The notes under the pieces are model-generated. The model was not told the origin of the DNA. It made no database searches and worked only from the letters and a program-made list of their open reading frames with translations. This document shows, in pieces, positions 10,700-21,515 of a stretch of 64,000 nt of DNA; the stretch's first letter is position 1; every line of letters begins with the position of its first letter. Origin of the DNA: Stenopsyche tienmushanensis (lineage: Eukaryota; Arthropoda; Insecta; Trichoptera; Stenopsychidae). The position numbers were made by a program, and so were the translations under genes. Location of the stretch: the NCBI GenBank assembly GCA_008973525.1, contig WACJ01000116.1:1-64000 (forward strand). Reading direction: 5' to 3'.

Positions 10700-12000
10700 C
10701 TTATGGTCAAAAATTGTATATAATATAAGTAAAAAGTCGAAGAAACTCCTTCGTGGTATTTCTAATAAACTTGCCACACTTTTGTCAATGAAAATGGACA
10801 ATCGAAAGGTGATAATAAACATAAGCTTAAAATAATATTTTTTAAACATGCTATTGCAATTGTATATTCGAGCAGAAAAAAATATAGACATTACTGAAAC
10901 GTAAGGAATTTTTCAATTAAATATTTTTCATGAGAAAATATCTTTCGGCTGCTTTGTTTTTATGAAAGCTGTTATTTTTATATAAAATGAAATATTCATA
11001 AACATCGTCTGATGTTCATAAATTGCATGCAAATCAAATGCGAATAAATCAATTCGCTTGAGTTGGCTCCATACCAACAATTTGTGGTAATTGAATACAA
11101 TGGAACATAGCCATCTATTGATGCTAGTAAAAATTGAATACTCTCAGCCCTCGTATAACGCAGTTATATGGTTCTGCGTCTCTTGATATTTTTTTATATG
11201 TTAAAAATAATAATATTCCATATTTTTAGCTTGTAAATCGTTATATAGGTTTGATATACAATTCTAAGGTTGCTTCGATGAAAGGATCAATTTATATTAA
11301 ATGAGTAATGATTCTCATCTAGTAACGCCACTCCAGAACAGTCAAAGGGGAATAACATAATCGGTCAACGATAAGAATGATGCTTATATCTTAATTATTA
11401 GAACAAACGCCTACTCGCAAGACAACACGAACGAAATTCGTCTTATCTTTGTTGAAAGAAGTTAATAGCTTATCCGACGATGGCGATTTCAATTAATTAT
11501 GCCTAAATTTTATGACAGTTAAAAGATTATTACAAATCCGCAAACAAACTGTTCTGTACGTTTCCGTGAAAAATGTTTTTTTTTTGACACCTCAACTTGA
11601 GATTTTTTATTTTTATTTTTATTATATTATATAACAAGCTGATTTTTTAAAATGCAATATTTCCATCTTTGCAAAATAAATTTCTATTAATTCCCATTTA
11701 CGTCGTATTTCTACCATGGAATTCTTTGTTTAAGACACCCAAAGGGATACTCTGAAAATACTTATTATCTCCTTTGCTGAAGGACACAAACGTATTATGG
11801 CTGTAGGAGCATTTATAATGCGTTCCCAAATCGCCATTTTTTTTGTTGTCTCGTGATTTATTCCTCGAGGTCTGCTGGGGTAAATCCACTGTGCTCTGGT
11901 GTAAATACGCGAAAAAATATTTATCCTTTAATCCCGCCGGTCATGCAATTCCCTCGTTTGGATTGAATCAGCAATATCCGATCATTTTGAAAGACGAAAA
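10700..12000. other. No recognisable gene; one possible transposon end
   Basis: AT-rich. 'CAGCCCTCGTATAACGCAG' at about 11145-11165 resembles a Tigger-type end; no partner end is seen. A minus-strand ORF at 11698-11889 has an AG acceptor-like site but the wrong phase to follow the exon at 12024-12180. Confidence 0.3.
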
Positions 12001-12023
12001 ATATTAAGGCTGTATATTTTTAC

Positions 12024-12180
12024 CTTGTATGTTGTTGGTAATGCGATGTCTGGGAGATTGGGTGCTCGGGGTGGCAGAACTACTGTGTTCGGAACTTTGG
12101 TCAGCTGCATATTCAGTACTGCTGCCAGCGGAGCCATCACGAGTTGGCCTTTCTTTACTGCGACTACGATGCCATCGGCT
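12024..12180 (-). CDS. Internal coding exon, Ser/Arg-rich protein (exon B)
   Basis: This 157-bp exon lies on the minus strand. The 3' splice site is a pyrimidine-rich run ending TTTTGTCCACAG (about 12181-12192). The 5' splice site is ACAAG/GTAAAAATA at 12024/12023. It starts in phase 0 and ends after one base of a codon. The peptide begins 'SRWHRSRSKERPTRDG' and continues through 'AADQSSEHSSSATPSTQSPR' to 'HRITNNIQ'. It is rich in Ser, Arg, Thr and Pro with no predicted fold, typical of a disordered phospho-regulated linker. The phase matches the upstream exon at 13187-13392 exactly. I cannot name the gene. A large signalling or scaffold protein (for example a Ras/Rap-GAP relative) is only a guess. 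The next exon downstream was not found. Confidence 0.7.
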
Positions 12181-13186
12181 CTGTGGACAAAACGACAATG
12201 CTACATAATAACAATTCCGTATGGTTTTAAAACGGAAACAGAAGACGACGGTCTTCTGAAAAACTGTCGAAAAGATAGCTTTGGATGCAACACTGTGTGG
12301 AGGAAATTGCACTCTTGCATTGGAGCCAATGTTGATCAATACAGATGCAATTCGTAGATTAACAATGATCTCTTCTTATTGTCCTGCAATTGCGCGAGTT
12401 TTAAATGCAGATGCATAGGAAAGAAAAACAAAGAGTCGACCATTAGTCTTGGCCGCGGATGATGTGCATTCGGCCGGCTCACCAATAGTTTCATAACAAA
12501 TCGAGTTATTTTATTGTATTCTGATTTAGAGACTTGAAATTTTCTATCGCCCAATTGAAAACATCTACATCAAAATTAACCTTTTCGTTAGTGAGCAAAT
12601 TTAAAATCGATGAAGTCGTTGATGTCATAATCGCTTTACACCGATTACTTTCTGTCAGCTCCTAATCAGCGTAAGACAATCTTCAATTCGAGGCAGAGTC
12701 AATTGTAAATGAACACTTGATAGTGCATACAAGACCACTTCATTTCTTTACATAAACAATGCACAAAAAATCGATTCATTTGCTCCTCCTTTGGAAGGAA
12801 ATGATAATTAAACAAAGACTCATTCAACACGCAGCGAAGAACAGCAAGCAGTTAAATAAACAAACACTCTCGATAACACACAATATTCGGTCGTTTCTTT
12901 GCGTAAAAAAAATAACACACTTGAAATCGAAATCATTATAAGTGGATAAATTTGGGCTTAACGATCTATACAATCATGCGATGCATATGAAGAAGCTATC
13001 CGTCTCAGTCTCCCGAACTGCGCTAAGTTCTCTTTGTCTCTGTCCGCCTCGGAGCTTCAATGCACAAGAGTGCTCGTTCTGAATAGTGAAGGTCAAAACG
13101 GATATTTCCGTAAGTACTCACGAAAAGGTTAACATATGTTTATCAAAATTGTTTAATATATGAATAAATAAATATATTATACTTAC
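12181..13186 (-). other. Intron between exons A and B
   Basis: This 1006-bp intron has a GTAAGT donor on the upstream exon side (13181-13186) and a CAG acceptor at 12181-12183. More than half of it is a TTAA-flanked MITE (12576-13132) that begins about 55 bp from the donor, so the intron tolerated a large insertion. Confidence 0.65.
12576..13132 (+). mobile_element. piggyBac-like MITE, young copy 1
   Basis: TTAA at 12576-12579 is followed by CCTTTTCGTTAGTGAGC. The right end reads ACTCACGAAAAGG followed by TTAA (13129-13132). TTAA target duplication with a CCTTTT TIR and an inner GTGAG motif fits the piggyBac superfamily. The copy is 557 bp with no coding capacity. It is almost identical, in reverse, to 19377-19922. 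It sits inside the intron at 12181-13186. Confidence 0.85.
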
Positions 13187-13392
13187 TCTAAGGGTATTGA
13201 AGAAAGAATGTGTTTTATTTAGGACGGAGAGGGGTGCTCCAGAACGGCGGGGAGGTTGAGCAGATCTGGCTCTTGGAGGTCCCGGAGGTGGCCCTGGACC
13301 AGGGTTGGAACCTCCAGCCCCCGCGCTTGACAGTTCTGAAGCTGAGCGACTCAGGCGACCGAGTTGGACACCATCGGTCGCCCTTGGCCGAC
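13187..13392 (-). CDS. Internal coding exon, Pro/Ser/Gly-rich protein (exon A)
   Basis: This 206-bp exon lies on the minus strand and is far richer in GC than its surroundings. The acceptor is GGTGTTTTGTTTCAG/G and the donor CTTAGA/GTAAGTA, both near consensus. Two bases complete a split codon, then 68 codons run open to the donor. The peptide begins 'RPRATDGVQLGRLSRSASEL', has a 'GPGPPPGPPRARSAQPPRRS' stretch that could bind SH3 domains, and ends 'NKTHSFFNTLR'. It joins in phase to exon B at 12024-12180. 'LSRSASEL' looks like a basophilic-kinase or 14-3-3-type site. The family is not recognised. Plus-strand ORFs over the same bases are shadows. Confidence 0.75.
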
Positions 13393-13444
13393 CTGAAACA
13401 AAACACCATACAGTTAAACCTCAAAAAAAACCTTTTAACCTAAA

Positions 13445-14118
13445 AAGGAAGCAAAACCAAATAGGCGACAAATCATCTACAGCATATTTGTATAGACATG
13501 TGATCCAATAATCGTCTCAAGAGGAAATCGAAACCGTTGAAGCATACATGTGAGATATGCTCACATAAGCCTTATAACATAATTTGCTGTTGGAAGCAGT
13601 CTTCATTAGGGATTTATTTCTTATTCGTATTCCTTTTAACGACCATTGGATTATGCTATCTGAATCACATGATATAATTGGATATTTTACTCCGTTAAAT
13701 GTTCTCATTTCGCCATTTGAAGTACAAATGGATGTGTACATAATAAATATTCTCTTGTAAGTTTAAATTTATCGATCTATTGACAATGACTTAACATTAA
13801 ATAAGACGAAGAAGCCATGAACGAACACCGCCCCTATGCATAACAAGTTTGCTAGTTTTGCATAAATTCAAGTTGTTCGAACTGACACTATTGAAAATGA
13901 ATTATCCAACTTAGCTAATAAAATTATGGAAAGTATTCAATGTCTTTTAAAATTGGATTATTTCGTGAAAATTTGCGTATTTTATAATTCATTTGAATTG
14001 AATATTACATGAATAAAGACGAAAATTAGGTGTTTTTTGCCTGTATTTCAACAGAAATGCTCTAAAAATAATAAATAAACTCTGTAGTTTGACGCGATAC
14101 ATTAATCCACAAATAATA
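13445..14118. other. No recognisable gene
   Basis: AT-rich sequence without repeats shared elsewhere in the window. The previous exon of the host gene should end after one base of a codon and should lie on the minus strand somewhere above 13395, but I cannot locate it. Confidence 0.3.
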
Positions 14119-14120
14119 TA

Positions 14121-15010
14121 TTAGGTTGTCCCATAAGTTTCTTTCGCAAATTAACACAGATCGTTGAAGAAAACCCGCGATATTAATTCGCGAAATAGCT
14201 AATAAGTTAGAAATTCCACCAACATCCGTCCATAATCATCTGAAAAAAATTGGACTACATCAATCGTTCAGATGTGTGACTTCCTCATGAACTGACTGAC
14301 TCAAATAAACTTCAGCGTATTTCAACATGCGATCTTCTTCTCCAACGACATAATAGCCAACCTTTTTTGAAGAGACTTATCACTGGAGATGAAAGTTGGA
14401 TACTCTATGAGAATATCCAACGTAAACGGTCTTGGACAAAGGGTACAAAAGCTTTAACTGTAGCTAAACCTGGCCTACATCCAAAAAAAGTTTTGCTATG
14501 CATTTAGTGGGACTGGAAAGGGGTAGTTTATTATGAGCTACTTCATCAAGGTAAAACTATCAATTCAACAAAATATTGTTTCCAACTACACAATCTAAAG
14601 GATGCAATTGCCAGAAAATGGCCAGAATTAGCGAACAGACGAGGCGTTGTTTTTCTTTGTATTGTGTCTCGTCAGAAATAAATTATTATCATTTAACTGG
14701 GATGTTTTACCTCATCCTCCATATTATCCGGACATTGCCCCTTCAGATTATTATTTATTTCTTTCACTGAAAAATTCTTTACGTGGTAAAAATTTAAATT
14801 CAAAAAATGATATAAAAATGTACCTTGATCAATATTTTGCCAACAAATCTGGGAAATTTTGGCAAGAAGGCATTATAATGCTTCCAAAGAGATGGAGAAA
14901 GGTAATAGAACCAAATGGATCATATATTATTCAATAAATTTTGATATAATACAAATTATTGTTATTTTTTTCTTAATATGAAAACGAAAGAAACTTATGG
15001 GACACCCTAA
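14121..15010 (+). mobile_element. mariner element, internally deleted, complete ends
   Basis: The termini are TTAGGTTGTCCCATAAGTTT at the left and its reverse complement with one mismatch at the right (TTAGGGTGTCCC... reading inward). The TA target dinucleotide is at 14119-14120 and 15011-15012. At 890 bp it lacks about 0.4 kb of a full mariner, mostly the 5' coding part. The end sequence is typical of the irritans/mellifera branch of mariners. Confidence 0.93.
14160..14937 (+). pseudogene. mariner transposase, truncated and interrupted
   Basis: The second helix-turn-helix region is readable with stops ('VEENPRY', then 'HLKKIG'-like sequence). 'ITGDESWILYENIQRKRSW' carries the first catalytic Asp at 14388-14390. 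'KPGLHPKKVLLCI' is followed by a stop where the family has 'WWDWKG'. The 'HHDNARPH' motif with the second Asp is deleted or scrambled near 14650. The C-terminus is open again, with 'HPPYYPDIAPSDYYLFLSL' giving the third Asp at 14746-14748. It ends 'GSYIIQ' at the stop. The N-terminal ~100 residues are gone. It cannot encode an active enzyme. Confidence 0.9.
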
Positions 15011-15654
15011 TACTTTAAGCACTCAAAATTATAAATATTGACTAAAAAATTTTATTCCAAGAAAATGTTCATTTTTCTTTATAGACAATAAATCTTATTA
15101 TTTAGACTATCTGCAATAATGGACGATACTACTACTTTAATCCATTTAAAAAATATATTTCACATCAATATGCGTTTGATCGCCAAACCATTTAAAGTAT
15201 AAATAGGGACAATAAATATTAGTCTAGCGCTCTTTTATGGCGGTTAATAGACGAAAGCCAATTATTATGGATTTATTTGACACAGTTGAATTATGATAAA
15301 AGCTCCAAGCAATTTATAAACTCATAATCGAAAATCATTTTTTATGTTTCTAAATACAAGCATTATAATGTTTCAATTGTATGATTTCATCTCGAGCATT
15401 TGGAGATGGAAGATTTGACGATTCAAGATATTGAATAATTGACGTCCGACGAAGTTGCTAATTAAGTTCAAACATTGTGTTTGAAGGTATGCTAGTTCAA
15501 ATTAATGATGAAGAAGGAACCATTAGCACTAACTTGCTAATAAATTTCGAAATCATTTTCGCACGTGTATGAAAATAAAAAAAATACGCCCAACATTGAA
15601 AAAAAAATCATTTGTATTAAAATTATTTTTAAAAATACATGCGTCAAAATATCC

Positions 15655-15880
15655 ATTTTTTTTAATTTCATTTTTCGAAAGTACATATTTCTAAGAATAT
15701 CGTCTATAATTTTGGTGAAGAAATTCGGACGAATTCAATGCTTTACAGCTAATTCGAGAAATGCGCCCGAAGAATTCACTCCGCCCAGATTGCGCCCCAA
15801 CGGTTCTGAGACCGCTGCAATCGCAGGCTTTTGTTTGCAGGTCAGAGATTCCCATTAAGGGCTTTTAAGGAAGTCAAAAA
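15655..15880 (+). repeat. Dispersed repeat 'RLRPNGSETAA', copy 1
   Basis: It matches 62815-63060 in the same orientation: 'TTTTGGTGAAGAAATTCG', 'TCAATGCTTTA', then the near-identical block AGATTGCGCCCCAACGGTTC and 'TGAGACCGCTGC'. In one frame both copies read 'RLRPNGSETAA(I/V)A'. The class is unknown; it could be the end of a retroelement. Confidence 0.6.
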
Positions 15881-16429
15881 AATGTTAACACAGATTTAAA
15901 AATGACGGATAAACAAGTGGAAAGTAAGGGCACAAAAAGAAAGAGCTCTGTATGAAGTGCTTCGAAAATCAAACAACTAAATAATAAATTGATAAAAGAG
16001 GTATCTAATTATTAAAGCTTTGCTATTTGGGTCAGATATCATCATAAAATTTCAATTGATCCTCATCATTCACGCTGTTCGGAGGGCGCAGATTTTTGGT
16101 GCGAATGACAGAAACATACAACTACAAAATCGTTATATTTGTATAAGCATCCTTAAGGCCCATTTATGAAGAATTATCGTCTGATGATTTACTGGAAATA
16201 TGCCTTAGATGGAATACCCAAAACAACAATGTAAGTTTCAACGCGTGTCTTTGGTTATTGGTTCCGAAATATATTTTTTGTAGCAAAAATAATACTGTGA
16301 AGTGTGACACATTGTGCAGCTTCTATTTTTAACGAAAAATTTGAACCTATTTTAAGAATAATGATCATCATGATGATCACAATCGGTTCAGACGCCTTAT
16401 ACGTGTTGACAACCGCCGAGGTTCCGAAT

Positions 16430-17010
16430 ATTCTAAAAAAGGTAGAACAGCTCGCAAATACAAGGCTGAGATAGTGGAGGGTTGTTTTATGGATCTGGAA
16501 TCGTTGATTAGTAGTATATTTTTGCTTTTCAACAATTTTTAAGGACTTACAATTTTAAACGCGTTTTTTGCACGTGGCGTTAAAAGAATTTCAGAAAACC
16601 ATGTCTCCAATTGATCTGAAATTTTCTGAACTTATTTTAAACATGTATGACATGTATGGCATTTCACAAAATCAGGTCAAAATATTTATTTTATCTTACG
16701 TTTTGCTTTAAAAAATCCCCTCAAAAAAGGTTTTTTTTTGCAAATCACAGCAAACTATTTTATCTTAGCAACCGCCTACTTTAGCAACCGCCTAGGCTCT
16801 TAATCTTTTAAAGTAAGAACAGCTCGCAAAGACGTCAGATTAGCCAAAAAAGACGAGGCTGAAATAGCTGAAGGATGATTTTATGGAGCTGGAATCGCTG
16901 ATTAATAGTACATTTCTCTTTTCAACAATTTTTTAGTACTTAAAACTTTAAGCTCGTTTTTCTCGAAGCGACATTTTTGTAAGTGGCGTTGAAAGAATTT
17001 CGATAAACCA
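16430..17010 (+). repeat. Tandem pair of 3' fragments related to the 42/48-kb transposon
   Basis: Two direct repeats (about 16430-16610 and 16805-17010) share 'AGAACAGCTCGCAAA', 'GAGGCTGAAATAG', 'TTTTATGGA-CTGGAATCG' and 'TTTTCAACAATTTTT'. The second reads 'RLAKKDEAEIAEG', a stop, then 'FYGAGIAD'. This parallels the C-terminus 'RKQQLIEDNQLFEKAEDLLY' 'ASGI' of the ORFs at 42231 and 48757. Both are decayed ends of a related but distinct element, duplicated in tandem. Confidence 0.6.
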
Positions 17011-17984
17011 AGTATTGAATAACATAAATGAACCCTTTTACTTGCACCCAGTATTTTATATTCTATTAAAATATCTCGCATGGAATAGGATAAAAATATC
17101 AATTAATATACGTTTAAATCATATTTTTTATGCAAATTTAATGTTGAAATATTTTCAACAAAGCTTAAAATAGTTACGAAGACTAAATGTTTGTTCGATA
17201 CGTGTTTGACTTTAACCTTTGGGTACTGATAGCATTCAACAATGGCATTTCAGTACCAGCTAGTATAATAGAACCTGTTGTTGAAACTGTTGAGGCCACA
17301 TTAATTATACTAATACGGCTTCGGTTTAAAGCAGCCACAAAGAATCCGAAAATTTCTCCCCGAAGAACGTAAATCCGGTCATACGTTATAGTGTGTAGGA
17401 AATATTGATAATGGCCTTATTTATTGTTATATGGGTTGAGTATGGCGTCGAATGCCTTGCGGTGCTACGCTAAAAATACATCTTCTGAAAAATCGCTGAA
17501 ATATCGCAAACACGTCTGAAAAGTGTGCTAAAAGCGCGCTTTGATCAATATTGAATTTCTCGCGTGAAAATCGCGCCCCTATTTTTATAAAAGCTTTGAA
17601 TAACTGATTAAATCATTGATTCGTGTCAGAAAGCTTACAGTATCTAAAATGTCTTATATAAAATGTGTTGGTTTTGCTAAAAATACTTGACAATTTAATA
17701 CACGAGATGAGAGACCTGTTCCTGGAATATTTTTAAAGCCAACCTTGAATATTATCACAGGTTGCTTGTTTTATAGAATTAATTAAATGTGGATGTTAAA
17801 AAAGCTTAATATATTATAATTCTGGCGCAACTGAGCATGAGGCGCAAAATGCAGAATATCGGCCCAGCCCAAAATTGCACATGGTTCTTATTTTACTTGA
17901 TCATTCTACTTTTCACGAATCAACACTGATTGACTCTGTCCGTTTTTATAATATATACTGCGCCGGCATAAGCCATAAAATAAA

Positions 17985-18295
17985 GACAACAATATTTTCG
18001 ACCGACCGTAAAATTTAAACAACCCACCCGATCAGTCTTCTTCGAATAAATTCGTTTTGTAATGAGATCTCACAATCGTTATGTAGATGAGTTCGGGTAT
18101 AGTGTTCGATTGCGAGGCGTTCATTCATGTCAGCGATCCGAAAAGCGGACCAATTGGACCCACGGATCTTGTGGCCACTTCGTCCTCTTTTAGGGTTTTT
18201 TTCCAGGGATAAATGCTTATCCGGGGCCTTCTATGATCTGTACGATCATAAAAGCCCCCACAGTCTAGACTCGCAAACGAGTTTAGACTTATCCC
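17985..18295 (+). repeat. Repeat with short conserved ORF, copy 1 (inverted pair with 55230-55505)
   Basis: The segment is homologous to the minus strand of 55230-55505. A Met-started frame at 18062-18190 reads 'MRSHNRYVDEFGYSVRLRGV' then 'SCQRSEKRTNWTHGSCG' and stops. The other copy reads 'MRVRNRSVDMFGYDVRLRGV' with a 2-residue insertion, then 'SCQRSEKRTSWTLRSCGYS'. A small hairpin (AGTCTAGACTCG-CAAA-CGAGTTTAGACT) follows at about 18268-18295. Class unknown, possibly LTR-related. Confidence 0.55.
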
Positions 18296-18384
18296 CATCC
18301 GTAAACACTATATATTTATCCATCTTACTAATGTATATTGCTATCATAGCTATTTTTTTGTTTTAAGTTGCAAAACCTAGCTGG

Positions 18385-18625
18385 TTTATATGAGGCTGTT
18401 TTTGTTCCATTGTGAGCCAACGCGGTACCCATCTTACGCACAGCTTTCTCATGTCCAAATTTTCAGTCAATATGCGATTTACAGCATTTTTGAAAGGACT
18501 ATCATATCTGCTATCTCGCGCAATTGCAGTCGACGGTCGTCCAATACCATTTTGTTGATTTTCTTTACCTCATTTGGTCGACCACTACGCTGTTCGTCTT
18601 GGCAGCACGTACGACCTTATCTAAC
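18385..18625 (-). pseudogene. mariner transposase N-terminal half fragment
   Basis: About 75 minus-strand codons match the paired-like DNA-binding region of mariner/SETMAR transposases. 'DEQRSGRPNEVKKINKMVL' is the GRPK-type linker, 'DDRRLQLREIADMIVLSKN' and 'AVNRILTENLDMRK' form the second helix-turn-helix, and 'RWVPRWLTMEQKQ' is the WVPHEL-equivalent segment that links to the catalytic domain. No stop interrupts this part. The catalytic domain is absent, replaced by a different, plus-strand Tc1/mariner fragment from 18807. Confidence 0.85.
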
Positions 18626-18806
18626 CTTTATTTTACCATGATGTATTTACTACAACTCGACTATAATAATAAGAATATCGATATGAAATATAATAGATAC
18701 GGGGCTCAGAATTTCATATGGTGTACCAAATACATATCATGGTATTACAAGTATTTTTTTAAAGTTAGATACTTGCCACGAGCGCTTCATACCCTCCTTA
18801 CGGCTC

Positions 18807-19345
18807 TTGGCCCAAATTTCGCCAAAAAAAAAAATCAGCGTTAGCGACAAAGACCATTTTTGTATAAATGGATGGTTAATACCAATCCACAAGGACTACA
18901 CCAACACCAAATACATCCCGAGGAAGTCACTGTTTTATGGGGATTTTGGTCTGGCGAAATCATCGATCCGTGCTTCACCCAAAAAGAAACTGGTATTACC
19001 ATAACCGTCAACGGTGAGTTCTACAGATTGATGATAAGCAACTCCTTGTGATCTAAACTAAAATATGGATACCGACGACATGTGGTCCCTACGAAACAAC
19101 GCTACAAACAGCGCATACCACGATGGACATTCGTCTTATACTGAGATTTGCGATTAAACGCCTTTAGGCCTATTCCTTTGGGGCTATCTTAAATCGCAGA
19201 TCTGAGTATAAACACAAATAATTGATACCCTCAAAGTCAACTGAAAATCGTCGAAAATCGCCTCAAAACAGATTTAATCTGATTTCATCCTTATTTCATA
19301 AGGAGGAAACGCAGGATTCAGTTGAATTTTTATTAATATAATTGT
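18807..19345 (+). pseudogene. Tc1/mariner-superfamily transposase fragment (ant/arthropod 'TPLDFFLWG' type)
   Basis: Frames in order read 'VSDKDHFCINGW' (first catalytic Asp), 'NPQGLHQHQIHPEEVTVLWG', 'EIIDPCF' and 'TVNGEFYRLMISN'. After a stop come 'DTDDMW' and a degraded 'TPLGLFLWGYLKSQI' (family norm SPDLTPLDFFLWG, third Asp lost). The gene is broken by a frameshift near 18885 and by stops. It is a different lineage from the mariner at 14121 and shares its motif with the amplified pieces at 28060-28345. Confidence 0.8.
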
Positions 19346-19376
19346 ATTTGATACTTTCAATGATGCATTATTTGCT

Positions 19377-19922
19377 TTAACCTTTTTGTGAGTACTTACG
19401 GAAATATCCGTTTTGACCTTCACTATTCAGAACGAGCACTCTTGTGCATTGAAGCTCCGAGGCGGACAGAGACAGAGAGAACTTAGCGCAGTTCGGGAGA
19501 CTGAGACGGATAGTTCCTCGCATGATTGTATAGATCGTTAAGCCCAAATTTATCGACTTATAATGATTTCGATTTCAAGTGTGTTATTTGTTTACGCAAA
19601 GAAATGACCGAATATTGTGTGTTATCGAGAGTGTTTGTTTATTTAACTGCTTGCCGTTCTTCGCTGCGTGTTGAATGAGTCTTTGTTCAATTATCATTTC
19701 CTTCCAAAGGAGGAGCAAATGAATCGATTTTTTGTGCATTGTTTATGTAAAGAAATGACGTGGTCTTGTATTCACTATCAAGTATTCATTTACAATTGAC
19801 TCTGCCTCGAATTGAAGATTGTCTTACGCTGATTAGGAGCTGACAGAAAGTAATCGGTGTAAAGCGATTATGACAACAACGACTTCATCGATTTTAAATT
19901 TGCTCACTAACGAAAAGGTTAA
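19377..19922 (-). mobile_element. piggyBac-like MITE, young copy 2, reverse orientation
   Basis: TTAA at 19377-19380 and 19919-19922. The left end CCTTTTTGTGAGTACTTACG and the right end GCTCACTAACGAAAAGG are the reverse of the copy at 12576-13132. The two align with very few differences along their whole length, so both are recent. Non-coding, 546 bp. Confidence 0.85.
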
Positions 19923-19924
19923 TA

Positions 19925-21515
19925 TAATTTTCAGAAATAAAAATATTATCATACTATCAAGATCTCTACATTTTTTAAAAATTCTTTGAAACAATCAAAC
20001 AGCATAATATTTTCACAAACAGAAGATCATTTTTCATTCAACAAACTTAGACAATTATTCTTAATTTATGGATCGGTTTCGTTGTCTGACCCTTTGAATA
20101 TACTATTTTTCGAGGCTTTTATTTGAATACAAAATTCATTTTTTATCTCCGGTTACCAGGTGGCGTGGAATTGCTTTGTTTCTCGTTCAATCAAACCTTT
20201 TTGTCTTCATTCTCGTCATTCAACACATGCGAAATATATATTCTTGATGCATTACCAAGTGTTGGTATAGTGGTTTGAATTCTGGACTTTAATTAAAGAG
20301 GTCTTATGTAAAAAAATGCCATACTAACAAATTTGCATGATTAGAACTCCTAAATCCTTTTTTGTCTTGCAAAAGATATTACACCATAAAAAAAATCAAT
20401 TTAATGATTTTCTATTATCAATTTTTTGAATAATATTTTTAGTCTTCAACGAAATTCGCATACAGACACTTTATCATGTGACTTTCGGGAGAATTCGAAC
20501 TGAAAGCCGATGATAACATAGGTTTTGGGAAAAAGGCTCTCCAGGGAAATTTCAAGCATTGAGGCAAATGCTTACTCACGACGTATTGCCTGTCTACATC
20601 TCGCAAGATTATTAAATGCAAGAATTCAGTCTTCCTTACATCTGTTTATATAAATTTAACCGTTTCATGTTTGGTTCTATCTCCCAAATATTAATTTGCT
20701 CTAATCATGTCCTATTTAATATCGCATTGTAGTTGAAAGCGGGCGTAATGTTGTATACGTCAAATAATACTTTGCTTCCATTAAAACATAATTTGCTCTA
20801 TAATTATACGGTAGAAACTTGATTTTATTCACTATGAAGCGGTAACATCAACCGGGCCTTCCGGCATTAGTCATCTTGGGTTTGTATCTAAGGAGTCGCC
20901 CCTAAAATGTTTACAGGGTTGTTTTATATTAGCATACATTTATATGACAGGTAACACAAATTTAAGAATAATTGCATAAGATATAAATAGCCAATCATAG
21001 TTATAAATTTCATCTGATCAAACTGTATAAAAAATAAAATTTCCATTGACTTTGAGAACGTTTGGTTCGAGGACTTTTGCTTTGAATAAAAGTATGGAGA
21101 TGACCTGAATAAAAACATGTTAGGTAACAAAAACTCGCAATTAGGAGCCTTTTCAAAAGCAACTTCAATTTTTCAATCTTTTCAGCCGGAACTTGTTGAC
21201 GTTTATTGAAAAAAAAAACTAATTAAAGAGCACTTCAATTAGTATTTAAGGCAATTTTTCAAGAATATTATAATATTAAATACATTTGCCTATTTGCTGC
21301 CATTTTAAATTGAATATGTCAAATTCATTCATAAATACTAAAAATATACCAAATATTTATATTTCAGTTACTTAAGTTATATAGGAACGTAATAACATAT
21401 ACATTGTTATGGAATTATAAAAATAAAACTATTATTGAAAAAAAAATCACAGCAGGCAGGATCAACGTGACCGCATGGTAACGCAAAATTTATGACTGTC
21501 ATAATGTTTATGCAG
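19925..21515. other. No recognisable gene; one weak exon-like segment
   Basis: AT-rich. A minus-strand stretch at about 20580-20645 has AAACAG/AT upstream and TACGTC/GTGAGTAAG downstream with an open phase ('RKTEFLHLIILRDVDRQYV'). It is too short to separate from chance. A phrase 'CGGGCCTTCCGGCATTAG' near 20850 is GC-rich but unexplained. Confidence 0.25.

Noticed and set aside
11698..11889. Minus ORF as next exon after exon B
   Set aside because: The available acceptor gives the wrong phase and runs into a stop.
12025..12357. 110-codon plus-strand ORF
   Set aside because: Lies opposite exon B, whose splice sites and phase support the minus strand; the plus ORF is a shadow.
13210..13511. 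Plus-strand ORFs across the GC-rich exon
   Set aside because: Shadows of exon A on the minus strand.
16361..16384. Palindrome TGATCATCATGATGATCA
   Set aside because: Short, simple-sequence-like, and without context.
20439..20645. Short minus-strand exon-like segment with GTGAGTAAG donor
   Set aside because: About 20 codons with a moderate acceptor; no neighbour exon or homology, so not called as a gene.
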